Below, in pieces: positions 33,244 through 41,339 of a stretch of 64,000 nt of DNA. The DNA comes from Streptomyces spinoverrucosus (GTDB taxonomy: Bacteria; Actinomycetota; Actinomycetes; Streptomycetales; Streptomycetaceae), in NCBI RefSeq assembly GCF_006539505.1, contig NZ_BJND01000007.1:248001-312000 (forward strand), in the 5' to 3' direction. Within the stretch, counting starts at the first letter, position 1; each line of letters opens with the position of its first letter. The position numbers and the translations under genes were made by a program. The notes under the pieces were generated by a model. That model searched no databases and was not told the origin of the DNA. It worked only from the letters and a program-made list of their open reading frames with translations.

Positions 33244-33295
33244 CAGGGCCGTCAGGGCTCTCGGGGCTCTCAGGGCTCTCAGGGCTCTCAGGGCC
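33244..33295. repeat. Short tandem GGGCTCTCA repeats
   Basis: About five 9-base copies, some variant, span the end of the GntR gene and the gap to the ABC promoter. In the other strand's frames they spell repetitive peptides that are not credible genes. Confidence 0.8.
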
Positions 33296-34052
33296 GTACG
33301 AGCAACTGGAACTCGAAGGAGTAACGCGTCGGACGGTAGGTGTGCGTGCCGTACTCGACCGCGCGGCCGGTGTCGTCGAACGTCGTGCGCTGCATGGTCA
33401 GCAGCGGGGCGCCCTCGCTCTCGCCGAGCCGCTCGGCCTCGGCGGCGGTGGCGGCCCGGGCGCCGATGGACTGGCGGGCGCTGTGCAGGGTGATCCCGGC
33501 GGCACGCATCAGCCGGTACAGGCCGGTGGCCTCCAGCTGCTCGGTGTCCAGTTCGATCAGGCCGGTGGGCAGGAAGTTGCACAGGTACGCCATCGGCTCG
33601 CCGTGCGCCAGCCGCAGCCGTTCGACGCGGTGTACGTCGCTGCCCTCGGCCACTCCGAGCGCGGCCGCCACCTCGGCGGACGCCGGGACGACGGTGTTGA
33701 CAAGGACCTTCGTGGCCGGACGCTGCCCGGCCGCCTCCAGGTCGTCGTAGAGGCTGCTCAGCTCCAGCGGGCGCTTGACCTGGCTGTGCACGACCTGGGT
33801 GCCGACGCCCCGGCGGCGTACCAGCAGGCCCTTGTCGACCAGGGACTGGATGGCCTGGCGGACCGTGGGGCGGGACAGGCCGAGCCGGGCGGCGAGCTCG
33901 ATCTCGTTGCCCAGCAGGCTGCCGGGCGTGAGCGTGCCGTGCTCGATGGCGGCCTCCAGCTGCTGGGACAGCTGGAAGTACAACGGCACGGGTGAGCTGC
34001 GGTCCACGCTGAGGTCGAGCTGCACGGTCGGGTCCACGTCTGGTTTCGGCAC
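33288..34052 (-). CDS. GntR/HutC-family regulator
   Basis: This 254-residue protein has an N-terminal winged helix (about 18-85, with GLSRPTVRQAIQSL) and a C-terminal UTRA effector domain (about 105-250). It is divergent from the Gfo/Idh gene and adjacent to the ABC operon, and both neighbours carry TGTCCGGACA upstream. It is probably a repressor released by the transported sugar or a phosphorylated form. The GTG start at 34052 is the first that keeps the family N-terminus; the ribosome site is weak. Confidence 0.88.
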   Translation of the reverse strand: MPKPDVDPTVQLDLSVDRSSPVPLYFQLSQQLEAAIEHGTLTPGSLLGNEIELAARLGLSRPTVRQAIQSLVDKGLLVRRRGVGTQVVHSQVKRPLELSSLYDDLEAAGQRPATKVLVNTVVPASAEVAAALGVAEGSDVHRVERLRLAHGEPMAYLCNFLPTGLIELDTEQLEATGLYRLMRAAGITLHSARQSIGARAATAAEAERLGESEGAPLLTMQRTTFDDTGRAVEYGTHTYRPTRYSFEFQLLVRP

Positions 34053-34103
34053 GGGCCTGAGCGTAGCTCTGTGACGGGTTGACGGGAAGTTGTGAAGTCC
34101 GAT

Positions 34104-34149
34104 TGTCCGGACATAAGCATTGACAGTGCGGTGAGTCGAGCCCCACTTT
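34104..34149 (+). promoter_or_regulatory. GntR operator site 2 and TTGACA promoter
   Basis: TGTCCGGACA (34104-34113) is followed by TTGACA (34120-34125), an 18-base spacer and CACTTT (34144-34149), 7 bases before the Gfo/Idh ATG. The transcript would have an almost absent leader. Confidence 0.6.
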
Positions 34150-34155
34150 GTTCTC

Positions 34156-35178
34156 ATGCGCATCGGGGTCATCGGTACGGGTCGCATCGGCACCATTCAT
34201 GCGAACACGCTCAGCCGCCACCGTGACGTGGGCTCCCTGATCCTCACGGACACGGACCCCGTGCGGGCGCAGGAGCTGGCACTCCGGCTCGGGGAGACGG
34301 CCGCGCCGGGCGTGGACGAGATCTTCCGGTGGGGCGTGGACGCGGTGGTGATCACGACGGCGACCGCGGCGCACGCCGATCTGATCGGCCGGGCGGCGCG
34401 TTCGGGGCTGCCGGTGTTCTGCGAGAAGCCGATCGCGCTCGACCTGCCCGGCTCGCTGCTCGCGATCGCCGAGGTCGAGACGGCCGGAACGATCCTGCAA
34501 ATGGGCTTCCAGCGCCGCTTCGACGCGGGCTACACGGGTGCCCGCGAGGCGGTACGCTCCGGGCGGCTCGGCCGGCTGCACACCGTGCGGGCGATGACCT
34601 CCGACCAGGCGCCGCCGCCGGTGGCGTATCTGCCGCTGTCCGGCGGGCTGTACCGGGACACCCTGATCCACGACTTCGACGTACTGCGCTGGGTGACGGG
34701 GCATGAGGTGACGGAGGTGTACGCCGCCGGGTCCGACGCCGGTCCCGCGATGTTCCGCGAGGCCGGGGACGTCGACACCGCGGCCGTGGTACTCACCCTC
34801 GACGACGGCACCCTGGCGACGGCCACCGCGACGCGGCTGAACGGCGCGGGCTACGACGTGCGGATGGAGCTCGCCGGGGAGCTCGACCAGGTCGTGGTCG
34901 GCCTGGACGACCGTACGCCGATCGCGTCCACCGAGCCGACCGGGCCACCGGCCGCCAGCAAGCCGTGGACCACCTTCCTGGAGCGGTTCGGGCCCGCCTA
35001 CGAGGCCGAGCTGAACGCCTTCGTCGAGGTGGTGCGCGGCGAACGGGCCAACCCCTGCGACGGCCGCGAGGCCCTGCAGGCCCTACGGATCGCCGAGGCC
35101 TGCGAGCTCTCTCGCCGGGAGCACAGACCCGTCCGGCTCGCGGAGATCCCGGGCGGGGCGGAGCCGGTGCTGCGGTAG
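34156..35178 (+). CDS. Gfo/Idh/MocA dehydrogenase (inositol 2-dehydrogenase-like)
   Basis: This 340-residue NAD-dependent dehydrogenase has the Rossmann motif RIGVIGTGRIGTIHA (2-16), the PVFCEKPIALDLPG active-site lysine block (about 89-102) and the DTLIHDFDVLRW histidine block (about 171-182), which matches inositol dehydrogenase-type members. Together with CUT2 transport and GntR control it suggests uptake and oxidation of a cyclitol or related sugar. The exact substrate is not shown by sequence. Confidence 0.87.
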   Translation: MRIGVIGTGRIGTIHANTLSRHRDVGSLILTDTDPVRAQELALRLGETAAPGVDEIFRWGVDAVVITTATAAHADLIGRAARSGLPVFCEKPIALDLPGSLLAIAEVETAGTILQMGFQRRFDAGYTGAREAVRSGRLGRLHTVRAMTSDQAPPPVAYLPLSGGLYRDTLIHDFDVLRWVTGHEVTEVYAAGSDAGPAMFREAGDVDTAAVVLTLDDGTLATATATRLNGAGYDVRMELAGELDQVVVGLDDRTPIASTEPTGPPAASKPWTTFLERFGPAYEAELNAFVEVVRGERANPCDGREALQALRIAEACELSRREHRPVRLAEIPGGAEPVLR

Positions 35179-35340
35179 GAGGCGGGGGCGTGTGGCTGCC
35201 GTTCGCTGCCGGTGCAATGCCCTTCGGGCCCCCGGCCTGCGCTCGCCTCGCGATTTCCGACCGCGTAGCCGCGCACGCGTGGGCGACGGTGCGCTGCCGC
35301 CGTGGCGGGCCACCGCGCAGGTGCGGCGGGCGAGTGGCGA

Positions 35341-35456
35341 GCCGGATACTTCCCGATCAGCTCCTCGTCGAGGAACGTCACCCCCATCCCGGCGCCGTCC
35401 TTGGACAGCCGTAGGTCGGCGAGCGCGGCGCGCGCCTCCTCGTACCCCACCACGAG
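35341..35456 (-). pseudogene. Cytochrome P450 N-terminal remnant
   Basis: About 38 codons read LVVGYEEARAALADLRLSKD followed by about 18 more residues. This matches the beta1/helix-B region of actinobacterial P450s, where the common form is ARAALADPRLSKD. A TAG lies just upstream in frame and no other P450 block follows. The surrounding 35179-35493 region has no other gene. Confidence 0.72.
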
Positions 35457-35493
35457 CCCTCCCTACCGTCGCCGCGACAACGGACGGCGCCGC

Positions 35494-36705
35494 CTAGCTC
35501 CAGGCAATCCGCTCCTGCAAGACGGCCTGTTCCGCGGGGTTGGCGGTCAGTTCGAGGGCGCGACGGTCGGCGTCGCGGGCCTGGTCGGGGTCGCCGAGCG
35601 CACGCAGGAGTTCGGCGCGGGTGGCGTGGAAGAGGTGGTAGCGGTCCAGCTCGGCCGCGAGGCTGTCCACCTCGGTCAGTGCGGCGCGCGGGCCCGTGAC
35701 GTAGCGCAGGGCGATGGCCCGGTGCAGGCGGGTGACGGGGGACGGCGCGAGGTGCAGCAGCATGTCGTAGAGGATCACGATCTGCTTCCAGTCGGTGTCC
35801 TCCCAGCGTTCGGCCTCGGCGTGACAGGCGACGATCGCGGCCTGGAGCTGGTACGGACCCGGTCGCCGCGCCTTCGCCGCGCGGGTCAGCAGCCGGGTGG
35901 CGTCGCCGATCGCCTCCCGGTCCCACCGGGACCGGTCCTGGTCCTGGAGCAGCACCAGTCCGCCCTCGGGGCCGAAGCGGGCGGCCGTGCGGGCGCGGTG
36001 CAGCCGGATCAGCGCGAGCAGTCCCGCCACCTCCGGTTCGGCCGGCATGAGCCGGTGGAGCAGGGTCGCCAGCCATTCGGCGTCGTCGACGAGGTCGCGT
36101 GACTGCGCCCGCTCGGCGGTGGACAGGTAGCCCTCGTTGAACAGCAGGTAGATGACCGCGAGGACGCCGGACAGGCGGGCGCCCAGCTCGTCGGCGTCGG
36201 GGATCCGGTACGGGATGCCCGCATCCGTGATCTTTCGCTTGGCGCGGGTGATCCGCTGGGCCACGGTGGATTCGCGTACGAGGAACGCGCGGGCGATCTG
36301 GGCGGTGGTCAGCCCGCACACCACGCGCAGGGTGAGCGCGATCTGCGCCTGCTGGGACAGCGCCGGGTGGCAGCAGGTGAAGATCAGCCGCAGTCGTGCG
36401 TCCGGTTCCGGCTGGACCGGCCACTGGAGCTCTTCCAACTGCTTCAGCTGCTCCACCTTGCTCCGGTACCTGCTCTCGCGGCGCAGCAGGTCCAGGCCGC
36501 GCCGCCGGGCGACGGTGAACAGCCAGGCGTCCGGCCGCTGGGGGATGCCGTCCGCCGGCCAGTGCCGGAGGGCGGCCAGCACGGCGTCCTGGACCAGATC
36601 TTCCGCCGTCGCGAAGTCCCCGGTCACATGCACGAGCGCGGCCGCCAGCCGGCCCGCGTGCTCTCGCACCACGCGGGCCAGCTGGTCGTGCGGCGCCTGA
36701 GTCAT
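35494..36705 (-). CDS. ECF42-type sigma factor
   Basis: This 403-residue protein has sigma-2 (about 10-80) and sigma-4 (about 110-165) regions and a long C-terminal TPR-like extension (about 180-403) with the DNEGYLS-like LLFNEGYLST block. This layout, coupled to a DGPF/YCII gene, defines group ECF42. Such sigma factors lack a classical anti-sigma factor and act on the promoter of their DGPF operon. ATG 36705 overlaps the YCII stop. The exact stimulus is unknown. Confidence 0.92.
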   Translation of the reverse strand: MTQAPHDQLARVVREHAGRLAAALVHVTGDFATAEDLVQDAVLAALRHWPADGIPQRPDAWLFTVARRRGLDLLRRESRYRSKVEQLKQLEELQWPVQPEPDARLRLIFTCCHPALSQQAQIALTLRVVCGLTTAQIARAFLVRESTVAQRITRAKRKITDAGIPYRIPDADELGARLSGVLAVIYLLFNEGYLSTAERAQSRDLVDDAEWLATLLHRLMPAEPEVAGLLALIRLHRARTAARFGPEGGLVLLQDQDRSRWDREAIGDATRLLTRAAKARRPGPYQLQAAIVACHAEAERWEDTDWKQIVILYDMLLHLAPSPVTRLHRAIALRYVTGPRAALTEVDSLAAELDRYHLFHATRAELLRALGDPDQARDADRRALELTANPAEQAVLQERIAWS

Positions 36706-37058
36706 CCGACCGGAGTGGTGACGTCCACCGGGCGGATCTCCACGACCGGGCAGCCCGGCCAGGACTTGGCGATGCGCAGCGCCTCGTCGAGGTCGGCGAC
36801 GTCGATCTCCACGTAGCCGCTGATCACCTCCTTGCCCTCCACGAAAGGACCGTCGACGACGACCGGATCGCCGCCCTCCAGCCGTACCGTCGTCGCGGTT
36901 TCCGCTGGCTGGAGCTTCTGGCCGCCCGTGATCCTGCCCGCGTGGGCCTCCCACCACTCGTGGACCCGCGCGAACGCCCGTTCCCGTTCGGCCGGTCCCA
37001 TCGCCTGCAGTTCGTTGGCGAACTGCTCGGTCTCCACGAACATCAGCACATACTTCAT
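36702..37058 (-). CDS. YCII/DGPF-domain protein
   Basis: This 118-residue protein contains VVVDGPFVEGKEVISGY (about 69-85), the DGPF signature of ECF42 partner proteins, in a ferredoxin-like YCII fold. ATG 37058 is 8 bases after AGGAGG; the upstream GTG is too close to that site. Its role with the sigma factor is undefined. Confidence 0.9.
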   Translation of the reverse strand: MKYVLMFVETEQFANELQAMGPAERERAFARVHEWWEAHAGRITGGQKLQPAETATTVRLEGGDPVVVDGPFVEGKEVISGYVEIDVADLDEALRIAKSWPGCPVVEIRPVDVTTPVG

Positions 37059-37070
37059 GCGCTCCACCTC

Positions 37071-37553
37071 CTAGCCCTCGGCCCCGCTGTGCAGGTCGGC
37101 CAGCCGTCGCGCCATCTCGTCCGGCGCCACGTCCTCCACGTGCGTCGCGACGACCCATCCATGCCCGAAGGGGTCCACGATGTAGCCGTCCCGGTCGCCG
37201 TAGAACTGGTCCTGGGGCGGCCGCTGGAGCGTCGCGCCGCGCTCCACGGCCCGGGCGACGACGGCGTCCACCTCCTCGACGTACAGGAACAGGAACGCGG
37301 GCGAGCCGGTCAGGCCGCCGGCCGGCGGTGCCTTGGTGCCCCGCTCCGGCGACTCGTCCTCGACGATGACGACCGAGTCCCCGATCTGCACCTCGGCGTG
37401 GGCTACGGTCCCGCCCGGGCCCGGGAAGCGCATGCGTTCGGTCGCCCCGAACACCTCGGCGTAGAAGTCGAGGGCCTTCGCCGCGCCCTGGACGATGAGA
37501 CAGGGGGTGATGCGACGGTATGCGTCCGGGATCGGTTTCGGCTTGGTGGTCAC
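37071..37553 (-). CDS. VOC/PhnB-like glyoxalase-fold protein
   Basis: This 160-residue single VOC module has the DFYAEVFGATERMRFPGPGG and GYIVDPFGHGWVVATH segments of PhnB-like proteins. It is the promoter-proximal gene of the ECF42 operon, 12 bases from the YCII gene. The ligand is unknown. Confidence 0.88.
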   Translation of the reverse strand: MTTKPKPIPDAYRRITPCLIVQGAAKALDFYAEVFGATERMRFPGPGGTVAHAEVQIGDSVVIVEDESPERGTKAPPAGGLTGSPAFLFLYVEEVDAVVARAVERGATLQRPPQDQFYGDRDGYIVDPFGHGWVVATHVEDVAPDEMARRLADLHSGAEG

Positions 37554-37603
37554 GGGGGTGTGCCTCCACTGGGTCGACGGGCTTCATGCCCTCTCACCAG
37601 TAA

Positions 37604-37631
37604 GACGTCCGGCGTACGCCCCGATACGACA
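37604..37631 (-). promoter_or_regulatory. Candidate ECF42 promoter
   Basis: On the minus strand TGTCGT (37631-37626), a 16-base spacer and GACGTC (37609-37604) precede the VOC start by about 50 bases. Described ECF42 promoters use a TGTCGA -35 and a short CG(A/T)C -10, so this is a near match. Confidence 0.5.
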
Positions 37632-37659
37632 CCCCGCCGAGGAAGTTTTCGCCGGGACG

Positions 37660-38337
37660 CTAGTCCCCGTCCCCGTCTGCGTCGAGGAGTCCCGCGTCGT
37701 ACGCCAGCAGCGCGATCTGTACGCGGTTGTTGAGGTCGAGCTTGGCGAGGATGCGGGAGACGTGGGTCTTGACGGTGGCCACGCTCATGAACAGCTCCGT
37801 CGCGATGTCGGCGTTGGCCAGGCCCCGGCCGACCGCGACGGCGACCTCGCGCTCGCGGTCGTTGAGGGCGGCGATGCGTTCCCGCGCGCGGGCGCGCCGG
37901 GTGTCGGCGGCGGTGCCGGCCGCGTGCTCCATCAGCTGGCGGGTGACGGTGGGCGACAGCACCGGGTCACCGGCGGCGACCCGGCGCACGGCGTCGAGGA
38001 TCTCGGCGGGCGGGGTGTCCTTGAGGACGAACCCGGCGGCGCCCGCGCGCAGCGCCCGCAGCACCTGTTCGTCGGCGTGGAAGGTGGTCAGGACCACGAC
38101 CTGAGGGGCGTCCGGACGGGCGCGCAGCCGCTCGGTGGCGGTGAGGCCGTCGACCGTCGGCATCCGGATGTCCATCAGTACGACGTCCGGGCGCGTGCGG
38201 TCGACGAGCGTCTCGACCTCGCCGCCGTCGGCGGCCTCGCCGACGATCCGGATGTCGTCGGCGCCGCCCATCATGAAGGACAGTCCGGCCCGCACCAGGG
38301 GGTCGTCGTCGACGAGAAGCACTCTGATCGCAGTCAT
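37660..38337 (-). CDS. NarL/FixJ-family response regulator
   Basis: This 225-residue protein has a receiver domain (VLLVDDDPLVRAG; phosphoacceptor Asp in DVVLMDIRMP near 54; Lys in VLKDTPP near 103) and a LuxR helix-turn-helix (LNDREREVAVAVGRGLANADIA, within about 155-180). It is likely paired with the histidine kinase at 38603-39868. ATG 38337 begins the conserved beta1 strand. Confidence 0.92.
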   Translation of the reverse strand: MTAIRVLLVDDDPLVRAGLSFMMGGADDIRIVGEAADGGEVETLVDRTRPDVVLMDIRMPTVDGLTATERLRARPDAPQVVVLTTFHADEQVLRALRAGAAGFVLKDTPPAEILDAVRRVAAGDPVLSPTVTRQLMEHAAGTAADTRRARARERIAALNDREREVAVAVGRGLANADIATELFMSVATVKTHVSRILAKLDLNNRVQIALLAYDAGLLDADGDGD

Positions 38338-38602
38338 GGCCCTCACGTAATCACGGTTGCGTCGGGCGGCCGGCACGGTCCTGCTGCAGGGCGGGCAGCG
38401 CGGCGTGCGCAGCGGCGGTGCCTGCCGCCCGGCCGCAGGGTGGCCAGTGCGGCTGGTACGGACCCGGCCCCCCGAAACTCACTGTGCTGCCCCCTCCCGG
38501 AACGCGCCCTCCTGATGGCCGCACCGCCGTCGGCCCAACACCACCACCACGCACTGCTCAACTGCCCTCCCGCGACAGCGACATGGGAGGATACGTGATC
38601 GC
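38338..38602. other. Gap between response regulator and kinase genes
   Basis: No conserved gene is recognised in this 265-base stretch; open frames here are low-complexity. The separation is unusual for a two-component pair normally overlapped or closely spaced. Confidence 0.5.
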
Positions 38603-39868
38603 TCACGGGCCGGGCGCACCCCACGGCAGCCAGGCCCGCACCTCGAAGCCCCCGTCCGGCCGCGCCCCGTGCTCCAGCCGTCCCCCGGCCAGCGTCGCGC
38701 GCTCGGTCAGGCCGATCAGGCCCTGCCCGGAGCCGGGGACGTGGGGGACCTCGCCGTCGGGGGCGGGGTTGCGCACGCTGATGGTGAGGCCCTCGCCCGG
38801 CGCGCCGGTCACCGACACCGTGACCTCGGTGCCGGGGGCGTGCTTGCGGGCGTTGGTCAGCCCCTCCTGGGCGATGCGGTAGGCGGTGCGGCCGATCGAG
38901 GCGGGGACGGCGGCCGGGTCGGTGACCCGCAGGCCGAGGGTGACCTTGGTACCGGCCTCGCGGGACTCCGCGACCAGCGCGTCGAGGGCGGCGAGCGTCG
39001 GCTGGGGACGGCCCGCGTCATCGGGCTCGCCCGCCCGCAGGACGCCGATGATCTCCCGCAGGTCCTGCAAGGCCTCGTGCGCGCTCTCCCGGATGACACC
39101 GGCGGCCCGCGCGACCTCCTCGCGGGGCGCGTCCGGCCGGAACTCCAGCGCGCCCGCGTGCACGCTCAGCAGGGTCAGCCGGTGGGCCAGCACGTCGTGC
39201 ATCTCGCGGGCGATGGCCTCACGCGCGAGCCGCTGCGCCTGCTCGGCGCGCAGATGGGCCTCCGTCTCGGCGCGCCGGGCGCGGTCGCGCAGGCTGAACA
39301 TCAGCTGCCGTTTGGACCTGACGAGCATGCCCCAGCCGATGACGCAGACGGCGAGCAGCACGGTGAACGCGACGGCCACCAGGTACGGCAGGTCGGGTTC
39401 CGGACGCAGCCAGAAGAAGAGCGGGATCAGGGCGGTGGAGATGCCGCCGATCCAGGCCACGTACCGGAAGGGCCGGTGCACCGCGAGGGTGAAGAAGGCG
39501 ACCATGCCGACGCCGCCCGCGGTGTTGGAGATGAAGCCGACCGGGATCATCGCGATCGCGAGCCCGACCGGCCAGCGGCGGCGCAGCCACACCGCGGCGC
39601 AGGACAGCGCTCCGAGCCACTGGTCGACGACCAGGAGGGCGTGCGGGGTGTTCTCCGGGGTCATGGAGTCCGCGGCCAGCAGGCCGACGACGATGGCCAC
39701 GAAGAAGCAGGAGAAGTCGACGAGCCAGTCGCGCGCAGTGCGCCGGGGCCGTCGGCCGGGCTGTCCGGCGTCGAGGTCGAGCGCGTGGATCAGGGCGGAC
39801 GGGAACAGCCACCGGCGCCCCTCGAACGCCGGCGCCGTCTGCGCCGTCCTGTCACCTTGACCTGTCAC
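38603..39868 (-). CDS. Sensor histidine kinase (HisKA_3, NarX/DesK-like)
   Basis: This 421-residue protein has six hydrophobic segments (about 45-190), a coiled linker, then the HisKA_3 box REAIAREMHDVLAHRL (phosphoacceptor His near 228) and a degenerate HATPase (SGQGLIGLTERATLAGG G box). GTG 39868 has no ribosome site, but TAGATT lies 9 bases before it, so a leaderless transcript is possible; the start is uncertain. Confidence 0.88.
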   Translation of the reverse strand: MTGQGDRTAQTAPAFEGRRWLFPSALIHALDLDAGQPGRRPRRTARDWLVDFSCFFVAIVVGLLAADSMTPENTPHALLVVDQWLGALSCAAVWLRRRWPVGLAIAMIPVGFISNTAGGVGMVAFFTLAVHRPFRYVAWIGGISTALIPLFFWLRPEPDLPYLVAVAFTVLLAVCVIGWGMLVRSKRQLMFSLRDRARRAETEAHLRAEQAQRLAREAIAREMHDVLAHRLTLLSVHAGALEFRPDAPREEVARAAGVIRESAHEALQDLREIIGVLRAGEPDDAGRPQPTLAALDALVAESREAGTKVTLGLRVTDPAAVPASIGRTAYRIAQEGLTNARKHAPGTEVTVSVTGAPGEGLTISVRNPAPDGEVPHVPGSGQGLIGLTERATLAGGRLEHGARPDGGFEVRAWLPWGAPGP

Positions 39869-40048
39869 GGTCGACAAATCTACGCAGGTGCCGGACCCTG
39901 CCGCCGCCCCGCGGGCGGGATCGCCGACCAAAGTCGGCGCACCGGCTACTTTCGGCGCGGTCGCGGGCGAAGATCACCGACTTCGGTCGGCCGTGCCTCG
40001 CCCCGCGGCCGATGCGTGCGGGGGGCCCACGGGGCGAGGGTCGTTCCC

Positions 40049-40249
40049 ATGAAGCAGTTGCTGGAGTTTCTCGGAGTGATCGCCCTGGCGCAGGGCGTCA
40101 TGGGTCTGGTGCACGAGTTCACCGACTGGGACATCGGCCTCGTTCAGCGGGTCGGCTTCCTCGACGGATACGAGATCTACGCGAGCGCCGCCCTGGTCGT
40201 ACTGGCGTTCGCGCTGTTCGCCGCCGCGGAGAGCCGACGGTCCGGCTGA
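40049..40249 (+). CDS. Small membrane protein
   Basis: This 66-residue protein has two hydrophobic stretches (about 8-22 and 43-59). No family is recognised. Start context is weak (GAGGGTCGTTCCC). Codon bias and a clean frame support coding. Confidence 0.6.
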   Translation: MKQLLEFLGVIALAQGVMGLVHEFTDWDIGLVQRVGFLDGYEIYASAALVVLAFALFAAAESRRSG

Positions 40250-40339
40250 GCCCGGCATGCAGACGACATGGAGGCGTCATGGGCAGGTTAACTTCCCGAA
40301 AACTCATCGGACTTGACGGGAAAATCCGCGGAGCTGTCG

Positions 40340-40370
40340 TTGACATGCCCCTGTCTACGCGCGTCATCAT
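40340..40370 (+). promoter_or_regulatory. TTGACA-type promoter of the RNase gene
   Basis: TTGACA (40340-40345) is followed after 18-19 bases by TCATCAT (40364-40370), with the ATG 6 bases further on. The leader would be very short. Confidence 0.45.
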
Positions 40371-40376
40371 GAGGGC

Positions 40377-40763
40377 ATGAGATTCCCCCCACGAATCACC
40401 CGCATCGGCACCGCGGCCGCCGTCCTGTCCGCCCTCCTCATCGGCGGTACCGTCACCGCCACCCCGGCGGCCGCGGCTGTCGGCAGCATTTGCTACAGCG
40501 ACCTGCCCTCCCAGGCGTACGACACGCTCGATCTCATCGAGCAGGGCGGCCCCTTCCCCTACTCGCAGGACGGCACCGTCTTCCAGAACCGGGAAGGCAT
40601 CCTGCCCAGCCAGTCCACGGGCTACTACCACGAGTACACGGTGATCACCCCGGGCTCGTCGACGCGGGGTGCGCGCCGCATCGTCACCGGTGAGGAGTAC
40701 CAGGAGGACTACTACACCGCGGACCACTACGCCTCGTTCGACCTCATCGACTACGACTGCTGA
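40377..40763 (+). CDS. Secreted guanyl-specific ribonuclease (RNase Sa family)
   Basis: This 128-residue preprotein has a signal peptide (1 to about 34, ending TPAAAA) and a mature domain of about 95 residues that closely matches RNase Sa: SQDGTVFQNREGILP, GYYHEYTVITPG with the catalytic Glu, an Arg in TRGARR, and HYASFDLID with the catalytic His. Two cysteines (near the mature N-terminus and the last residue) match the single RNase Sa disulfide. It cleaves RNA after guanosine. No barstar-like inhibitor gene is adjacent. Confidence 0.95.
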   Translation: MRFPPRITRIGTAAAVLSALLIGGTVTATPAAAAVGSICYSDLPSQAYDTLDLIEQGGPFPYSQDGTVFQNREGILPSQSTGYYHEYTVITPGSSTRGARRIVTGEEYQEDYYTADHYASFDLIDYDC

Positions 40764-40799
40764 GGGAACGGCGCCACCAACTGGAGGTCCGGTCGGTGC

Positions 40800-40991
40800 T
40801 CACCGGTTCCGGTCGGCGGCCTGCTTGTGGCGCTGGTAGTTCGCGTACGGCCGGGGGCGGTCGCGCTGAGCATCTGTGACGGCGCGCAGATCGGCCTCCG
40901 GGGGCGCCGCGCCGCGCAGCAGGGCATTGAGGACCGCCTCGGTGTGGGCGCGGACGGCATGGACGGGAGCGAGATCGCTGTCCGCCGGGAC
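40800..40991 (-). pseudogene. Unidentified C-terminal gene fragment
   Basis: A clean 63-codon stretch contains ALLRGAAPPEADLRAVTDAQ and ends in a basic NYQRHKQAADRNR tail. It is closed upstream by an in-frame TAG and has no start codon. Composition is protein-like, but no family is recognised. It is probably the tail of a lost gene. Confidence 0.4.
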
Positions 40992-41019
40992 CTAGTCACC
41001 TGCCTCCCCGCACAGGCGG

Positions 41020-41339
41020 TCACCCGCTGCGGAGTGTCGAACGGCGCTCCGGTCGGCTTCCGCCTTGCGCTCCGTCACCCCGAGCGCGTCGCCGGGCTGG
41101 TCGTGCAGAACGGCAACGCCTACCTGGAGGGACTGTCGGACACGGCCCACGATTTCATCGCGCTCACCCCGGAGACTCCTGGCGCCGAGGCCACGATCCT
41201 CGGCCTGTTCACCCTGGCCGCCACGCGTGCCCAGTACGAGGGCGCAGGCGTGGCTGCGCGCGCATCGCCCGCCGACACTGATCGCCTCACCGCCCGCTTC
41301 CTCGACCGCACCTGGGCATGCCCCCCTCGCCACGGCTAG
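41020..41339 (+). pseudogene. Alpha/beta hydrolase remnant
   Basis: The frame contains GAPVGFRLALRHPERVAGLV and VQNGNAYLEGL, then a cap-domain-like ALTPETPGAEATILGLFTLA, which is the middle of an epoxide-hydrolase-like alpha/beta hydrolase. The nucleophile elbow, N-terminus and catalytic His part are missing, so the gene is a fragment. The 40764-41335 interval contains only this and the fragment on the other strand. Confidence 0.7.

Noticed and set aside
33244..33295. CRISPR-like array
   Set aside because: Units are 9 bases and contiguous with no spacers.
32496..33995. Plus-strand 499-codon frame with a SGLSGL peptide repeat
   Set aside because: It lies antisense to the binding protein and GntR genes and the peptide repeat comes from the 9-base DNA repeat.
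40377..40763. Toxin-immunity pair (RNase with barstar)
   Set aside because: It is a secreted RNase Sa homologue and no barstar-like gene is next to it.
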